Below the pieces are notes generated by a model that saw only the letters and a list, made by a program, of their open reading frames with translations, had not been told where the DNA came from and did not search any database. Positions 7,151-16,300 of a DNA stretch of 64,000 bases are shown here, in pieces (the first letter of the stretch is position 1; every line of letters begins with the position of its first letter). This stretch comes from Methylobacterium sp. J-030 (GTDB lineage: Bacteria > Pseudomonadota > Alphaproteobacteria > Rhizobiales > Beijerinckiaceae), in NCBI RefSeq assembly GCF_022829545.1, contig NZ_JAKSYM010000369.1, positions 94,978-158,977 of the forward strand. Reading direction: 5' to 3'. The translations under genes were made by a program, and so were the position numbers.

Positions 7151-9316
7151 CTACTCCGCCGCCTGCCGCGCCCCGTAGCCCAGCCGCTCGTTCAGCGCCC
7201 GGATCAGGTTGACGGCGGCCTCGGCGATCACCGTGCCGGGCGGGAAGATCGCCGCCGCGCCCGCCGCCCGCAGGGCCTCGTAGTCGCCCGGCGGGATCAC
7301 GCCGCCGATGGCGATCATCACGTCGTCCCGGCCCTGCTCGGCGAGCGCCGCCTTCAGCTCCGGCACCAGGGTCAGGTGGCCGGCCGCCAGCGACGAGACG
7401 CCGACGATGTGCACGTCGTTCTCCACCGCCTGCCGGGCGGCCTCCGCCGGGGTGGCGAAGAGCGGCCCGATATCCACGTCGAAGCCGAGATCGGCGAAGG
7501 CCGAGGCGATCACCTTCTGGCCGCGGTCGTGCCCGTCCTGGCCCATCTTGGCGACCAGGATGCGCGGCCGGCGGCCATCGTTCTCCTCGAACGCCTCCAC
7601 CAGCGCCCGGACTTCCTCGACCACAGGCGACATGCCCCCCACCTCGCGCTTGTAGACGCCGGAGATCGAGCGGATCTCGGCGCGGTGCCGGCCCCAGGCC
7701 TTCTCCAGGGCCTCGGAAATCTCGCCCACCGTCGCCTTGGCCCGGGCGGCCTCGACGGCGAGTTCCAGCAGGTTCTCGGACCCGTCGGCGGCCCGGGTAA
7801 GCGCGTCGAGCCGGGCCGACACCGCGGCCTCGTCGCGCTCGGCGCGCAGGCGCTTGAGCTTGTCGATCTGCAAGCGGCGGACATTGCCGTTATCGACCCG
7901 CAGGAGGTCGATGGCCATGTCGTCGTCGGCCCGGAACTTGTTCACGCCGACGATCGTCTGGCGGCCGGAATCGATCCGCGCCTGCGCCCGGGCGGCGGCC
8001 TCCTCGATCCGCAGCTTGGGGATGCCGGCCTCGATCGCCTTGGCCATGCCGCCGAGCTGATCCACCTCGCGGATATGCTCCCAGGCGCGCGCCACCATGT
8101 CGGCGGTGAGCTTCTCCACGTAGTAGGAGCCGCCCCAGGGATCGACGATCCGGGTGGTGCCGCTCTCCTGCTGCAGGAACAGCTGGGTGTTGCGGGCGAT
8201 CCGGGCCGAGAAATCGGTCGGCAGGGCCAGGGCCTCGTCGAGGGCGTTGGTGTGGAGCGACTGCGTGCCCCCTTGCGTCGCCGCCATCGCCTCGATGGTG
8301 GTGCGGGTGACGTTGTTGAACACGTCCTGCGCGGTGAGCGACCAGCCCGAGGTCTGCGAGTGGGTCCGCAGCGCCAGGGATTTCTCGGACTTCGGATCGA
8401 ACCCCTTGACCAGCTTCGCCCAGATGAGGCGCGCGGCCCGCATCTTGGCGATCTCCATGAAGAAGTTGGTCGAGATCGCCCAGAAGAACGACAGGCGCGG
8501 GGCGAACTGGTCGATGGTCAGCCCGGCCGCCAGCCCCGCCTTGATGTACTCGACGCCGTCGGCGAGCGTGTAGGCGAGTTCCAGGTCGTTCGTGGCGCCT
8601 GCCTCCTGCATGTGGTAGCCGGAGATCGAGATCGAATTGAACTTCGGCATGTTCTTCGACGTGTAGGCGAAGATGTCCGAGATGATCCGCATCGATCCCT
8701 TCGGGGGATAGATGTAGGTGTTGCGGACCATGAATTCCTTGAGGATGTCGTTCTGGATCGTGCCGGCGAGCTTCTGCGGCGGCACGCCCTGCTCCTCGGC
8801 GGCGACGATGTAGAGGGCGAGGATCGGCAGCACCGCGCCGTTCATCGTCATCGACACGGTCATCTCGTCGAGGGGAATCCCCGAGAACAGGGTACGCATG
8901 TCGTAGATCGAGTCGATCGCGACACCCGCCATGCCGACATCGCCCGAGACGCGGGGATGGTCGGAATCGTAGCCCCGGTGGGTGGCGAGGTCGAAGGCCA
9001 CCGACAGGCCCTTCTGCCCGGCCGCGAGGTTGCGGCGGTAGAAGGCGTTCGAATCCTCGGCCGTGGAGAAGCCGGCATATTGCCGGATCGTCCAGGGCTG
9101 GGTGACGTACATGGTCGGGTAGGGGCCGCGCAGGAACGGCGCGAGGCCGGGATAGGTGTCGAGGAACTCGATGCCCGCCCGGTCCTCGGGCCCGTAGCGG
9201 CCCTTCACCGGGATCCCCTCCGGCGTCATCCAGGGCTCGCCCAGAACAGGCGCCGCGACCGCGAGCGATTCGCCGGCGAGCGGGATGTCGGCGAAGTTCG
9301 GGATGCGGGAGGTCAT
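7151..9316 (-). CDS. mcmA: Methylmalonyl-CoA mutase, adenosylcobalamin-dependent
   Basis: Isomerises (R)-methylmalonyl-CoA to succinyl-CoA with adenosylcobalamin. In methylotrophs with the ethylmalonyl-CoA pathway this step closes glyoxylate regeneration; elsewhere it serves propionate use. The 721-residue protein has the substrate TIM barrel first (IRQYAGFSTAEDSNAFYRRN, SISGYHMQEAGA). The C-terminal B12 domain carries the base-off DGHDRG motif at residues 594-599. It is the single-chain catalytic subunit (also called scpA). The ATG at 9316 begins MTSRIPNFADIPLAG. No meaB chaperone or small subunit gene is next to it, and I see no cobalamin riboswitch upstream. Confidence 0.97.
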   Translation of the reverse strand: MTSRIPNFADIPLAGESLAVAAPVLGEPWMTPEGIPVKGRYGPEDRAGIEFLDTYPGLAPFLRGPYPTMYVTQPWTIRQYAGFSTAEDSNAFYRRNLAAGQKGLSVAFDLATHRGYDSDHPRVSGDVGMAGVAIDSIYDMRTLFSGIPLDEMTVSMTMNGAVLPILALYIVAAEEQGVPPQKLAGTIQNDILKEFMVRNTYIYPPKGSMRIISDIFAYTSKNMPKFNSISISGYHMQEAGATNDLELAYTLADGVEYIKAGLAAGLTIDQFAPRLSFFWAISTNFFMEIAKMRAARLIWAKLVKGFDPKSEKSLALRTHSQTSGWSLTAQDVFNNVTRTTIEAMAATQGGTQSLHTNALDEALALPTDFSARIARNTQLFLQQESGTTRIVDPWGGSYYVEKLTADMVARAWEHIREVDQLGGMAKAIEAGIPKLRIEEAAARAQARIDSGRQTIVGVNKFRADDDMAIDLLRVDNGNVRRLQIDKLKRLRAERDEAAVSARLDALTRAADGSENLLELAVEAARAKATVGEISEALEKAWGRHRAEIRSISGVYKREVGGMSPVVEEVRALVEAFEENDGRRPRILVAKMGQDGHDRGQKVIASAFADLGFDVDIGPLFATPAEAARQAVENDVHIVGVSSLAAGHLTLVPELKAALAEQGRDDVMIAIGGVIPPGDYEALRAAGAAAIFPPGTVIAEAAVNLIRALNERLGYGARQAAE

Positions 9317-9420
9317 GGCGTTGACTCGTTGTGGCGTTTGTCACGCCATTATAGAGACGCGCTTGAAGCGGGCTACTCCCCTGAGGTCGAGCCTGCACCC
9401 GCGCGAAGCCGCCCCTGACA

Positions 9421-9476
9421 TCAGGGCTCCGCCCTGATCACCCGCCAAAGGGCTCACGCCCTTTGGAAACCCGGTT
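9421..9476. repeat. GC-rich hairpin repeat, family A copy 3
   Basis: TCAGGGC-TCC-GCCCTGA followed by a CCAAAGGGC/GCCCTTTGG hairpin. It covers the end of the SURF1 gene (stop at 9454) and the gap before methylmalonyl-CoA mutase. The repeat therefore supplies the last few codons of SURF1 (GKPGFQRA), which is unusual for this family. Confidence 0.75.
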
Positions 9477-10227
9477 TTCCCCTGCGCCCGCCCCGCAGGA
9501 CGTAGATCACCGCCCCCGCCAGCATCAGCGCCATCCCGTACCACGTGATCGCGTAGACGAGGTGGCTGTTGGGGAAGGCGATCACCGTGAGGCCGCCCAC
9601 CGGCAGGCCCCCGGGATTGGGCGTCGCATCCGCATCGACGAAGTAGGGAGCCACTTCGCTCAGGCCGCGGGCGGCTGCGATGGCCGCGACGTCCCGGGAG
9701 TACCAGCGGCCGTCCTTGGGGTCGTTGGAGCGCAGGAACGCGCCCTTCGGCTCCGTCAGCCGGAGCAGGCCGATGACATGGGTCTCGCCCGCGAGCTGCC
9801 CGGCCGCCCGGCTCGCCGGATCCCGCCGGTCGCCGGGCACGAAGCCGCGGTTGATCAGCACGAGGCTGCCGTCCGGGCGGCGCAGCGGCGTCAGCACCCA
9901 GAAGCCGCCGCCGCGCTCGGTGACGGCCTGAACCAGCGTCTCGCGGTCGTTGAGGAACAGCCCCGAGAGGGACACGTGCCGGTAGGCATCATCGGGGCCG
10001 ACGCGGGGCCATTCGGCGGGGCCGGGGGCCGGCACGGGGGCCGCGTGGACGCGGGCATCGACTCGGGCGATGAGGTCGAGCTTCCAGGCCCGGCGCTCGA
10101 CCTGCCACGTCCCGAGCCCGACGAGGACGACGAACACCAGCGCCGCGGCGATTCCGAACACGACCCGCCGCAGCAGCGACGGGCGGCCGGGGGAGGGGTC
10201 CGGGCCGCCGCCGCCCGCCGGCCCCAT
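9454..10227 (-). CDS. SURF1-family cytochrome oxidase biogenesis protein
   Basis: SURF1 proteins help insert heme into heme-copper oxidases at the cytoplasmic membrane. The 257-residue product has one N-terminal membrane helix (VVFGIAAALVFVVLVGLGTWQ, with the family's GTWQ) and one near the C-terminus (YGMALMLAGAVIYVL). A periplasmic domain between them holds LINRGFVPGDRR, a family hallmark. The ATG at 10227 gives a short Pro/Gly-rich leader. It follows cyoD by 23 bases and is the last gene of the cyo run, so it most likely serves this quinol oxidase. The C-terminal end overlaps an intergenic hairpin repeat. Confidence 0.9.
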   Translation of the reverse strand: MGPAGGGGPDPSPGRPSLLRRVVFGIAAALVFVVLVGLGTWQVERRAWKLDLIARVDARVHAAPVPAPGPAEWPRVGPDDAYRHVSLSGLFLNDRETLVQAVTERGGGFWVLTPLRRPDGSLVLINRGFVPGDRRDPASRAAGQLAGETHVIGLLRLTEPKGAFLRSNDPKDGRWYSRDVAAIAAARGLSEVAPYFVDADATPNPGGLPVGGLTVIAFPNSHLVYAITWYGMALMLAGAVIYVLRGGRRGKPGFQRA

Positions 10228-10250
10228 CGGCGCGCGATCCGGGGGCCGGA

Positions 10251-10655
10251 TCAGCGGGCGTTGTTCATGACGTCGTGGGCATCCATCGGCATCATGTTGT
10301 GGTTGAGGTGGTACATCACCCACACCGAGCCCGCGAGCATGATCACCACGAGCGTGATGGTGAAGATCAGCGCCATGAAGGTCCAGCCGCCCTCCGACTT
10401 CGTGCTCATGTGCAGGAAGTAGACGACGTGCACGACCATCTGGACGCCGCCGAGCGCCAGGATGACCAGGGTGGTGACAAGGCTGTTGTCGAGCACGTTG
10501 CCCATCACCAGCCAGAATGGGATCACCGTCAGGATCACCGACAGGGCGAAGCCCGTCATGTAGCTCTGGAAGGAGCCGTGCCCGCCGCCGCTATGGGCGT
10601 GGGAATCGTGCGTGTCCTGGCCGTGACCGGTGAGGTGGTGTGCGTCGGCGCTCAT
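10251..10655 (-). CDS. cyoD: Cytochrome bo3 quinol oxidase subunit IV
   Basis: Small membrane subunit of the bo3-type ubiquinol oxidase, thought to assist assembly of the copper site. The 134-residue protein has a His-rich N-terminus (HGQDTHDSHAHSGGGHG) and three membrane helices (about residues 33-53, 60-82 and 94-115), with YFLHMSTKSEGGW in the loop as in CyoD. It starts at an ATG that overlaps the cyoC stop (ATGA), so the two are translationally coupled. The His-rich leader might bind metal, but this is a guess. Confidence 0.93.
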   Translation of the reverse strand: MSADAHHLTGHGQDTHDSHAHSGGGHGSFQSYMTGFALSVILTVIPFWLVMGNVLDNSLVTTLVILALGGVQMVVHVVYFLHMSTKSEGGWTFMALIFTITLVVIMLAGSVWVMYHLNHNMMPMDAHDVMNNAR

Positions 10656-11284
10656 TCGAGCACTCCCATCAGGTAGACGACGGTGAAGACGCCGATCCAG
10701 ATCAGGTCGAGGAAGTGCCAGAACATCGACAGGCACATCAGCCGGCGCTTGTTCTCGACGATCAGGCCGTGCTTGCGCACCTGCACCATCAGCACGATCA
10801 GCCACAGGATGCCCATGGAGACGTGCAGGCCGTGGGTCGACACCAGGGTGTAGAACGACGACAGGAAGGCGCTGCGCCAGGGCGGTGCGCCCTCATGGAA
10901 CAGGTGGACGAATTCCCGGATCTCCAGGAACACGAAGGCCGCGCCGAACAACCCGGTCACCGCGAGCCACACCTGCGTCTGCTTCACCCGGTCCCGGTCC
11001 ATCTCCAGCATGGCAAAGCCGTAGGTGATGGACGAGAACAGCAGCATGGCGGTGTTCACCGCGATGCCCGGCAGGTCGAACAGCTCCTTCGGGGTGGGGC
11101 CGGCCGCGTAGCTGCGCCCCAGCACCCCGTAGGTCGCGAACAGCGTCGCGAAGATGAGGCAGTCGCTCATCAGGTAGAGCCAGAACCCGAGCATGGTCGA
11201 GCCCTCGGAGTGATGGCCCTCCTCGTCGGTTTGGTAGAAGACCGGCGCCGCGGCGCCGGGGGGTGCGGTCTCTGCGTGCATCAT
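10652..11284 (-). CDS. cyoC: Cytochrome bo3 quinol oxidase subunit III
   Basis: Integral membrane subunit III of the bo3 quinol oxidase, with five predicted helices. The 210-residue sequence contains GFWLYLMSDCLIFATLFATY, the CyoC-type first helix with the SDC motif, and a late STHGLHVSMGILWLIV helix. It starts 4 bases after the cyoB stop; two adjacent ATG codons (11284 and 11281) are possible. It ends in an ATGA overlap with cyoD. Order and spacing match the standard cyoABCD operon. Confidence 0.95.
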   Translation of the reverse strand: MMHAETAPPGAAAPVFYQTDEEGHHSEGSTMLGFWLYLMSDCLIFATLFATYGVLGRSYAAGPTPKELFDLPGIAVNTAMLLFSSITYGFAMLEMDRDRVKQTQVWLAVTGLFGAAFVFLEIREFVHLFHEGAPPWRSAFLSSFYTLVSTHGLHVSMGILWLIVLMVQVRKHGLIVENKRRLMCLSMFWHFLDLIWIGVFTVVYLMGVLE

Positions 11285-11288
11285 CGGA

Positions 11289-13289
11289 TCACGCCATCTC
11301 CAGTTCGCGCGCCCGCTGACCTTCCGTCCGACTGACCGTGTCGGCGGGGATGTAGTAGTCGCGCTTGTAGTTGAAGGTATGGGCGATCGTCACGACGAAG
11401 ATCGCCAGGAAGCTGAGCGCCGCCAGCCACCACACGTACCAGATCATGGCGATGCCGAACGCAAAGCTCAGGCCCGCCAGGATCGCGCCGGTGGCGGTGT
11501 TCTTGGGCATGTGGATCGGCTTGTAGCCCGTCATCGGCCGGGTGAACCCGCGGTTCTTCATGTCCCACCACGCATCGGAATCGTGGACCACCGGGGTGAA
11601 GGCGAAGTTGTAGTCCGGCGGTGGCGAGGAGGTGGACCATTCCAGCGTCCGGCCGCCCCACGGGTCGCCGGTGAGATCCCGCAGCTTGTCGCGGTTGCGG
11701 ATCGAGACCACGAACATCACGATCTGCGAGCCGATGCCGCAGGCGATCAGCGCCGCGCCGATGGCCGCGATCACGAACCAGATCTGCAGCGACGGGTCGT
11801 CGAAGTGCTGCATGCGCCGGGTCACGCCCATCAGGCCGAGCACGTAGAGTGGCATGAAGGCGACGTAGAACCCGGTCACCCAGAACCCGAGCGCGACCTT
11901 GCCCCAGAACTCGTCGAGCTTGAACCCGAAGGCCTTGGGGAACCAGAAGGTCACGCCGGCGAACATGCCGAACAGCACGCCGCCGATGATCACGTTGTGG
12001 AAGTGCGCGATCAGGAACAGCGAGTTGTGCAGCACGAAGTCGGCCGGGGGCACCGCGAGCAGCACGCCGGTCATGCCGCCGATCACGAAGGTGACGATGA
12101 ACGCCACCACCCACATCATCGGCACCTCGAACCGGATCCGGCCGCGGTACATGGTGAACATCCAGTTGAAGATCTTCGCGCCCGTCGGGATCGAGATGAT
12201 CATGGTCGTGATCCCGAAGAACGAGTTCACGTCCGCGCCCGAGCCCATCGTGAAGAAGTGGTGCAGCCACACGAGGTAGGCGAGGATGGTGATCACCACC
12301 AGCGCGTAGACCATCGAGGTATAGCCGAACAGGCGCTTGCCGCAGAAGGTCGAGGTGATCTCCGAGAACACGCCGAAGGCCGGCAGGATCAGGATGTAGA
12401 CCTCCGGGTGACCCCAGATCCAGATCAGGTTGAAGTACAGCATGGCGTTGCCGCCGAGGTCGTTCGTGAAGAAATGCGTGCCGACGTAGCGGTCGAGCGA
12501 CAGCATCGCGAGAACGGCCGTGAGGATCGGGAAGGCGGCCACGATCAGGATGTTGGTGCACAGCGACGACCAGACGAAGATCGGCAGCTTCATCATGGTC
12601 ATGCCGGGCGCCCGCATCTTCACGATGGTGGCGACCAGGTTGATGCCCGACAGCAGCGTCCCGATGCCCGCGATCTGCAGCGCCCAGATGTAGTAGTCGA
12701 CGCCGACGCCGGGGCTCATGGAGGCCTCCGAGAGCGGCGGGTAGGCGAGCCAGGTCGCGCGGGAGAACTCGCCGACGAACAGCGAGACCATCACCAGCAT
12801 GCCACCCGACACCGTCATCCAGAAGCTGAAGTTGTTCAGGAACGGGAAGGCCACGTCGCGGGCGCCGATCTGCAGCGGCACGGCGAAGTTCATGAGCCCC
12901 GTGACGAATGGCATCGCCACGAAGAAGATCATGATCATGCCGTGGGCGGTGAAGATCTGGTCGTAGTGGTGCGGCGGCAGAAAGCCCTGCTCGTTGCCAA
13001 ACGCCACGGCCTGCTGCGAGCGCATCAGGATCGCGTCGGCGAAGCCGCGCAGCAGCATCACGGACGCGAAGATGCAGTACATGATGCCGATCTTCTTGTG
13101 GTCGATCGACGTGATCCAGTCACGCCACATCGGCCCCCAGAAGCGGTAGTAGGTGATGACACCGAGCACCGCGAGGCCGACCACGGCGACGCCCGCGAAG
13201 GTCGCCTGCAGGATCGGCTCGTGGTAGGGGATCTGCTCGATCGTAAATCGACCGAAGAGCAACTGCTGGAGGTCCATGTTTGCGAACAT
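11289..13289 (-). CDS. cyoB: Cytochrome bo3 quinol oxidase subunit I
   Basis: Catalytic subunit that oxidises ubiquinol, reduces oxygen to water at the heme o3-CuB centre and pumps protons across the cytoplasmic membrane. The 666-residue protein starts MFANMDLQQLLFGRFTIEQI, closely similar in layout to E. coli CyoB. It carries the heme ligand region TAHGMIMIFF, the CuB/cross-linked Tyr motif WGHPEVYIL, the HHFF pair and LIAHFHNVIIGG with the late heme ligands. I chose the ATG at 13289; an in-frame TTG at 13307 would add six residues. It follows cyoA after 76 bases. Confidence 0.96.
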   Translation of the reverse strand: MFANMDLQQLLFGRFTIEQIPYHEPILQATFAGVAVVGLAVLGVITYYRFWGPMWRDWITSIDHKKIGIMYCIFASVMLLRGFADAILMRSQQAVAFGNEQGFLPPHHYDQIFTAHGMIMIFFVAMPFVTGLMNFAVPLQIGARDVAFPFLNNFSFWMTVSGGMLVMVSLFVGEFSRATWLAYPPLSEASMSPGVGVDYYIWALQIAGIGTLLSGINLVATIVKMRAPGMTMMKLPIFVWSSLCTNILIVAAFPILTAVLAMLSLDRYVGTHFFTNDLGGNAMLYFNLIWIWGHPEVYILILPAFGVFSEITSTFCGKRLFGYTSMVYALVVITILAYLVWLHHFFTMGSGADVNSFFGITTMIISIPTGAKIFNWMFTMYRGRIRFEVPMMWVVAFIVTFVIGGMTGVLLAVPPADFVLHNSLFLIAHFHNVIIGGVLFGMFAGVTFWFPKAFGFKLDEFWGKVALGFWVTGFYVAFMPLYVLGLMGVTRRMQHFDDPSLQIWFVIAAIGAALIACGIGSQIVMFVVSIRNRDKLRDLTGDPWGGRTLEWSTSSPPPDYNFAFTPVVHDSDAWWDMKNRGFTRPMTGYKPIHMPKNTATGAILAGLSFAFGIAMIWYVWWLAALSFLAIFVVTIAHTFNYKRDYYIPADTVSRTEGQRARELEMA

Positions 13290-13365
13290 TGGGATCGGCC
13301 CGTTCAATGGGTTCGACGGCGACCGCCGGTTTACGGTGTGGGGCTCGCGCTGACGGCGAGCGGTC

Positions 13366-14640
13366 TCATTCGTTCAGCTGCTTGGGCGCGATCTGCCCGC
13401 CCTCGCTCTGGCCCTTGCTGTCGGGCCCCTTGACCTCCCGGCCCTTGTCCCCTTGGCCCTTGTCGTCTTGCGCTTTGTCCTGGCCCGGCAGCGCGGACTC
13501 GCCCTTCCCCCGCGAATCCGGGTTGCCCATATCCGGCCTGGGCCTCATGCCCTGAGGCTGCGTCTGCCCGTGCGGCCCGGTACCGGAGGCCGGCCCGGTG
13601 GCGCCGGGGGCCTCGTTGCCGCGATCGGCCATGCGGTTGTCGTATTGCAGCCGGTCGTAGTTGGCCGCGGCCTCCGCCCCGGACGCGCCGCCCCGGGCGT
13701 CGATCTTCATCATCTCGCCGACGCACATCTGCTCCGGCCGGGGGCACATGCCGATGATCCGGTCGTAGAGGCCCTGCATGTAGGACTTGTAGTAGCGGGC
13801 CGGCTCGGCCTCGCTCGGCTCCTCGAGCTTCAGGTAGGCCTCCTGGCTGAGGTCTCCGCCCGAGGCCTTGGCCTTGGCGACCCACTGGTCGAAGCCGTCG
13901 TTGGTCAGGCCGTGGAACTTGAAGAACATGTTCGAGAAGCCGGCGCCGCTGTAATGGGCCGAGCGGCCCTCCCAGGCGCCCTCGCGGTTGATCACCGCGT
14001 GGAGCTGCGTCTGCATGCCCGGCATCGCGTAGACCATGCCGGCGAGCGTGGGCACGTAGAACGTGTTCATCACGTCGGTGGCGGTGATCTTGAAGCGGAT
14101 CGGCCGGTCCACCGGCGCGGCGACCTCGTTGACCGTGGCGATCCCGTATTGCGGGTAGAGGAACAGCCACTTCCAATCCATGGCGATCGCCTCGACCTCC
14201 AGCGGCACGGTGCCGGCGGCAACGTCGCGCTTCGTGTCGATCTTGCTCAGGGGGCGGAACGGATCGAGCGTGTGGGTCCCGATCCAGGTGAGGGCGCCCA
14301 GGGCGATGATGATCATCAGCGGCGCCGTCCAGATCAGCACCTCGAGCTGCGTCGAGTGGTGCCACTCGGGATCGTAGACCGCGTTCTCGTTGGTGGCGCG
14401 GTAGCGCCACGCGAAGATCAGCGTGAAGGCGATCACCGGCACGATGATCAGGAGCATCAGCCCGGTGGCGGCCAGGACGAGGTTGCGCTGCTGCTCGGCC
14501 ACGTAGCCCGCCGGATGCAGGACCACGAAGTTGCAGCCGCCCAGCATCGTCAGGAGCGGCAGGGCGAGGAGCGGCAGCAGGCGCCGCCCCCGGGCGCGCA
14601 CAGTGCCGGTCCTGTCCGTTCGATGGGTCGTCACGATCAC
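13366..14640 (-). CDS. cyoA: Cytochrome bo3 quinol oxidase subunit II, lipoprotein with long charged tail
   Basis: Subunit II of the bo3 quinol oxidase. The 424-residue reading from the GTG at 14640 has a lipoprotein signal ending in LGGC (Cys at about 36). Two membrane helices follow (LMLLIIVPVIAFTLIFAW and LIWTAPLMIIIALGALTW), then a periplasmic cupredoxin fold (AMDWKWLFLYPQYGIATVNE) without CuA ligands, as expected for a quinol enzyme. After the domain ends near MCVGEMMKIDARG comes a roughly 100-residue low-complexity tail rich in Gly, Lys, Asp and Pro that most CyoA proteins lack. A GTG at 14634 is an alternative start. The upstream gap contains a tandem repeat. Confidence 0.93.
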   Translation of the reverse strand: MIVTTHRTDRTGTVRARGRRLLPLLALPLLTMLGGCNFVVLHPAGYVAEQQRNLVLAATGLMLLIIVPVIAFTLIFAWRYRATNENAVYDPEWHHSTQLEVLIWTAPLMIIIALGALTWIGTHTLDPFRPLSKIDTKRDVAAGTVPLEVEAIAMDWKWLFLYPQYGIATVNEVAAPVDRPIRFKITATDVMNTFYVPTLAGMVYAMPGMQTQLHAVINREGAWEGRSAHYSGAGFSNMFFKFHGLTNDGFDQWVAKAKASGGDLSQEAYLKLEEPSEAEPARYYKSYMQGLYDRIIGMCPRPEQMCVGEMMKIDARGGASGAEAAANYDRLQYDNRMADRGNEAPGATGPASGTGPHGQTQPQGMRPRPDMGNPDSRGKGESALPGQDKAQDDKGQGDKGREVKGPDSKGQSEGGQIAPKQLNE

Positions 14641-14654
14641 AGCACGCGTCTCGT

Positions 14655-14760
14655 CTTCCCAAGGCCGCGAATGCGGCGTTTCTGCCAAGCCGCGAATGCG
14701 GCACTTCTGCCAGGCCGCGCGAGGCGGCGTTTCTGCCATGCCGCGCGAGGCGGCGTTCCC
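14655..14760. repeat. Four-copy tandem repeat of about 25 bp upstream of cyoA
   Basis: Four consecutive units, each an inverted repeat (CCGCGAATGCGG in units 1-2, CCGCGCGAGGCGG in units 3-4) plus a spacer gtttctgccaa or a variant. Units are 25, 25 and 26 bp, with a shorter last one. They lie just upstream of the cyoA start and downstream of the MFS gene. Confidence 0.8.
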
Positions 14761-14806
14761 GTCCGCGATCGGAGGGCCGCGCGGCCTGCGCCGCGGGCCG
14801 CATCCG

Positions 14807-16144
14807 CTACATCTGGCGCAGTTCCGAGCGATCGAAGAACAGGGCCACGAGGCTGCAGACGGCACCGGAGAGGAGATAGACCCCGATCATCGCCAGCCCG
14901 TAGCGCTGCGACAGGAACAGCGCGACGAGCGGGGCGAAGCCCGCCCCGAGCAGCCACGCGAAGTCGGAGGTCAGCGCGGCACCGGTGTAGCGGTAGCGGT
15001 TGCCGAGGCGCGCCGTCACGGCGCCCGCGGTCTGCCCGTAGGCGAGCCCGAGCAGCATGAAGCCGATCGTGACGTAGATGGTCTGGCCGATCGCGCTCTC
15101 GCCGAACAGGAGCGGCGCGACGATGCTGCCGAGGGCGAAGAAGGCGATCAGCGACGCACTCATGATCAGGGAATTGCGGCGGCCGATCTGGTCGGCGATC
15201 AGCCCGGAGGCGGCGACCGCGCCGGCGCACACGATGGCGCCCGAGAACTGCACGATCAGGAACTCGCCCGGCGAGCGGCTGGTGTTGGTCTGCGTCAGCG
15301 CCAGCCACGCGATCGGGAAGATCGTCACGAGGTGGAACAGCGCGAAGGCGGCCAGCGGCACGAAGGCGCCGCGGATCACGTCGCCCGCGTGGTGGCGGAA
15401 CAGCTCCAGCGCCGGGACCGGGCGCAGCCGGTCGAGGTCCATCATCCGGGCGAACTCGTCGGTGGCGACGAGGCGCAGCCGGGCGAACAGGGCGACCACG
15501 TTGATGGTGAAGGCGCAGTAGAACGGGAAGCGCCAGCCCCAATCGATGAAGTCCGCCTCGTCGAGGTTGACGATGAAGAACGCGAACAGGGCGCTCGCCA
15601 CCATGAAGCCGAGCGGCGCACCGAGCTGCGGGATCATCGCGTACCAGCCGCGCCGCTCCCGGGGGGCGTTCATGGCGAGCAGCGAGGCGAGACCGTCCCA
15701 GGCGCCGCCCAGCGCCAGGCCCTGCAGCACCCGCAGGCCGGCCAGGAGGTAGACCGCCGTGATGCCGATGCTGTCGTAGCGCGGCAGGAAGCTCACCGCC
15801 GCGGTCGATCCGCCGAGCAGGAACAGGGCGGTCGTCAGCTTGACGCTGCGGCCGTGGCGCCGGTCGATCGCCATGAAGATCACGGTGCCGATCGGCCGGG
15901 CGATGAAGGCGAGGGCGAAGATCGCGAAGGCGTAGAGCGTGCCTTTGAGCGGATCGACGAAGGGGAAGAACACCTTCGGGAAGACCAGCACGCAGGCGAT
16001 GCCGAAGACGAAGAAGTCGAAGTATTCGGAAGCGCGCCCGATCACCACGCCGATGGCGATCTCGTTGGGATGGACCTTGTGGTCCCCCATCGCCTGTTGG
16101 GCATCGCGCTCGAGGCCTGTGACCGTCGGGGTGTTCGCGCTCAT
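14807..16144 (-). CDS. MFS transporter (metabolite:H+ symporter type)
   Basis: A 445-residue integral membrane protein with about 12 helices. It belongs to the MFS group that includes ShiA/ProP-like metabolite:proton symporters. The motif region ASEYFDFFVFGIACVLVFPK in helix 1 and the loop AIDRRHGRSVKLTTALFLLGG (the RxGRR-type loop 2-3 element) support this. A second loop element, DQIGRRNSLIM, appears in the second half. The ATG at 16144 gives MSANTPTVTGLERDAQ; the frame is open 40 codons further without family character. It is 166 bases upstream of cyoA on the same strand, an arrangement often seen with cyo operons. The substrate is unknown. Confidence 0.9.
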   Translation of the reverse strand: MSANTPTVTGLERDAQQAMGDHKVHPNEIAIGVVIGRASEYFDFFVFGIACVLVFPKVFFPFVDPLKGTLYAFAIFALAFIARPIGTVIFMAIDRRHGRSVKLTTALFLLGGSTAAVSFLPRYDSIGITAVYLLAGLRVLQGLALGGAWDGLASLLAMNAPRERRGWYAMIPQLGAPLGFMVASALFAFFIVNLDEADFIDWGWRFPFYCAFTINVVALFARLRLVATDEFARMMDLDRLRPVPALELFRHHAGDVIRGAFVPLAAFALFHLVTIFPIAWLALTQTNTSRSPGEFLIVQFSGAIVCAGAVAASGLIADQIGRRNSLIMSASLIAFFALGSIVAPLLFGESAIGQTIYVTIGFMLLGLAYGQTAGAVTARLGNRYRYTGAALTSDFAWLLGAGFAPLVALFLSQRYGLAMIGVYLLSGAVCSLVALFFDRSELRQM

Positions 16145-16300
16145 CTCTGGTTGTCGCCCTCGCCGCGCGCCAGTCGAGGCGCCTTGGCCGGAACCGCCTC
16201 TTGCGGCATGTCCAGAGGTATCGCAACCGGCTCCGGACGCAAGTTCACCCACTGACGCATGCATGGCACCGCGCGCGATCCGTCGAGTCGGCCCAGACGG

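Noticed and set aside
9317..9453. Cobalamin riboswitch before methylmalonyl-CoA mutase
   Set aside because: The gap is short, filled by a hairpin repeat, and lacks a B12-box.
11379..13433. Long His/Asp/Arg-rich open frame antisense to cyoB
   Set aside because: It mirrors the membrane helices of CyoB; its His/Asp richness is what antisense Met/Val codons produce.
14655..14760. CRISPR array
   Set aside because: The spacers are not unique, units are 25-26 bp in direct tandem, and no cas genes are present.
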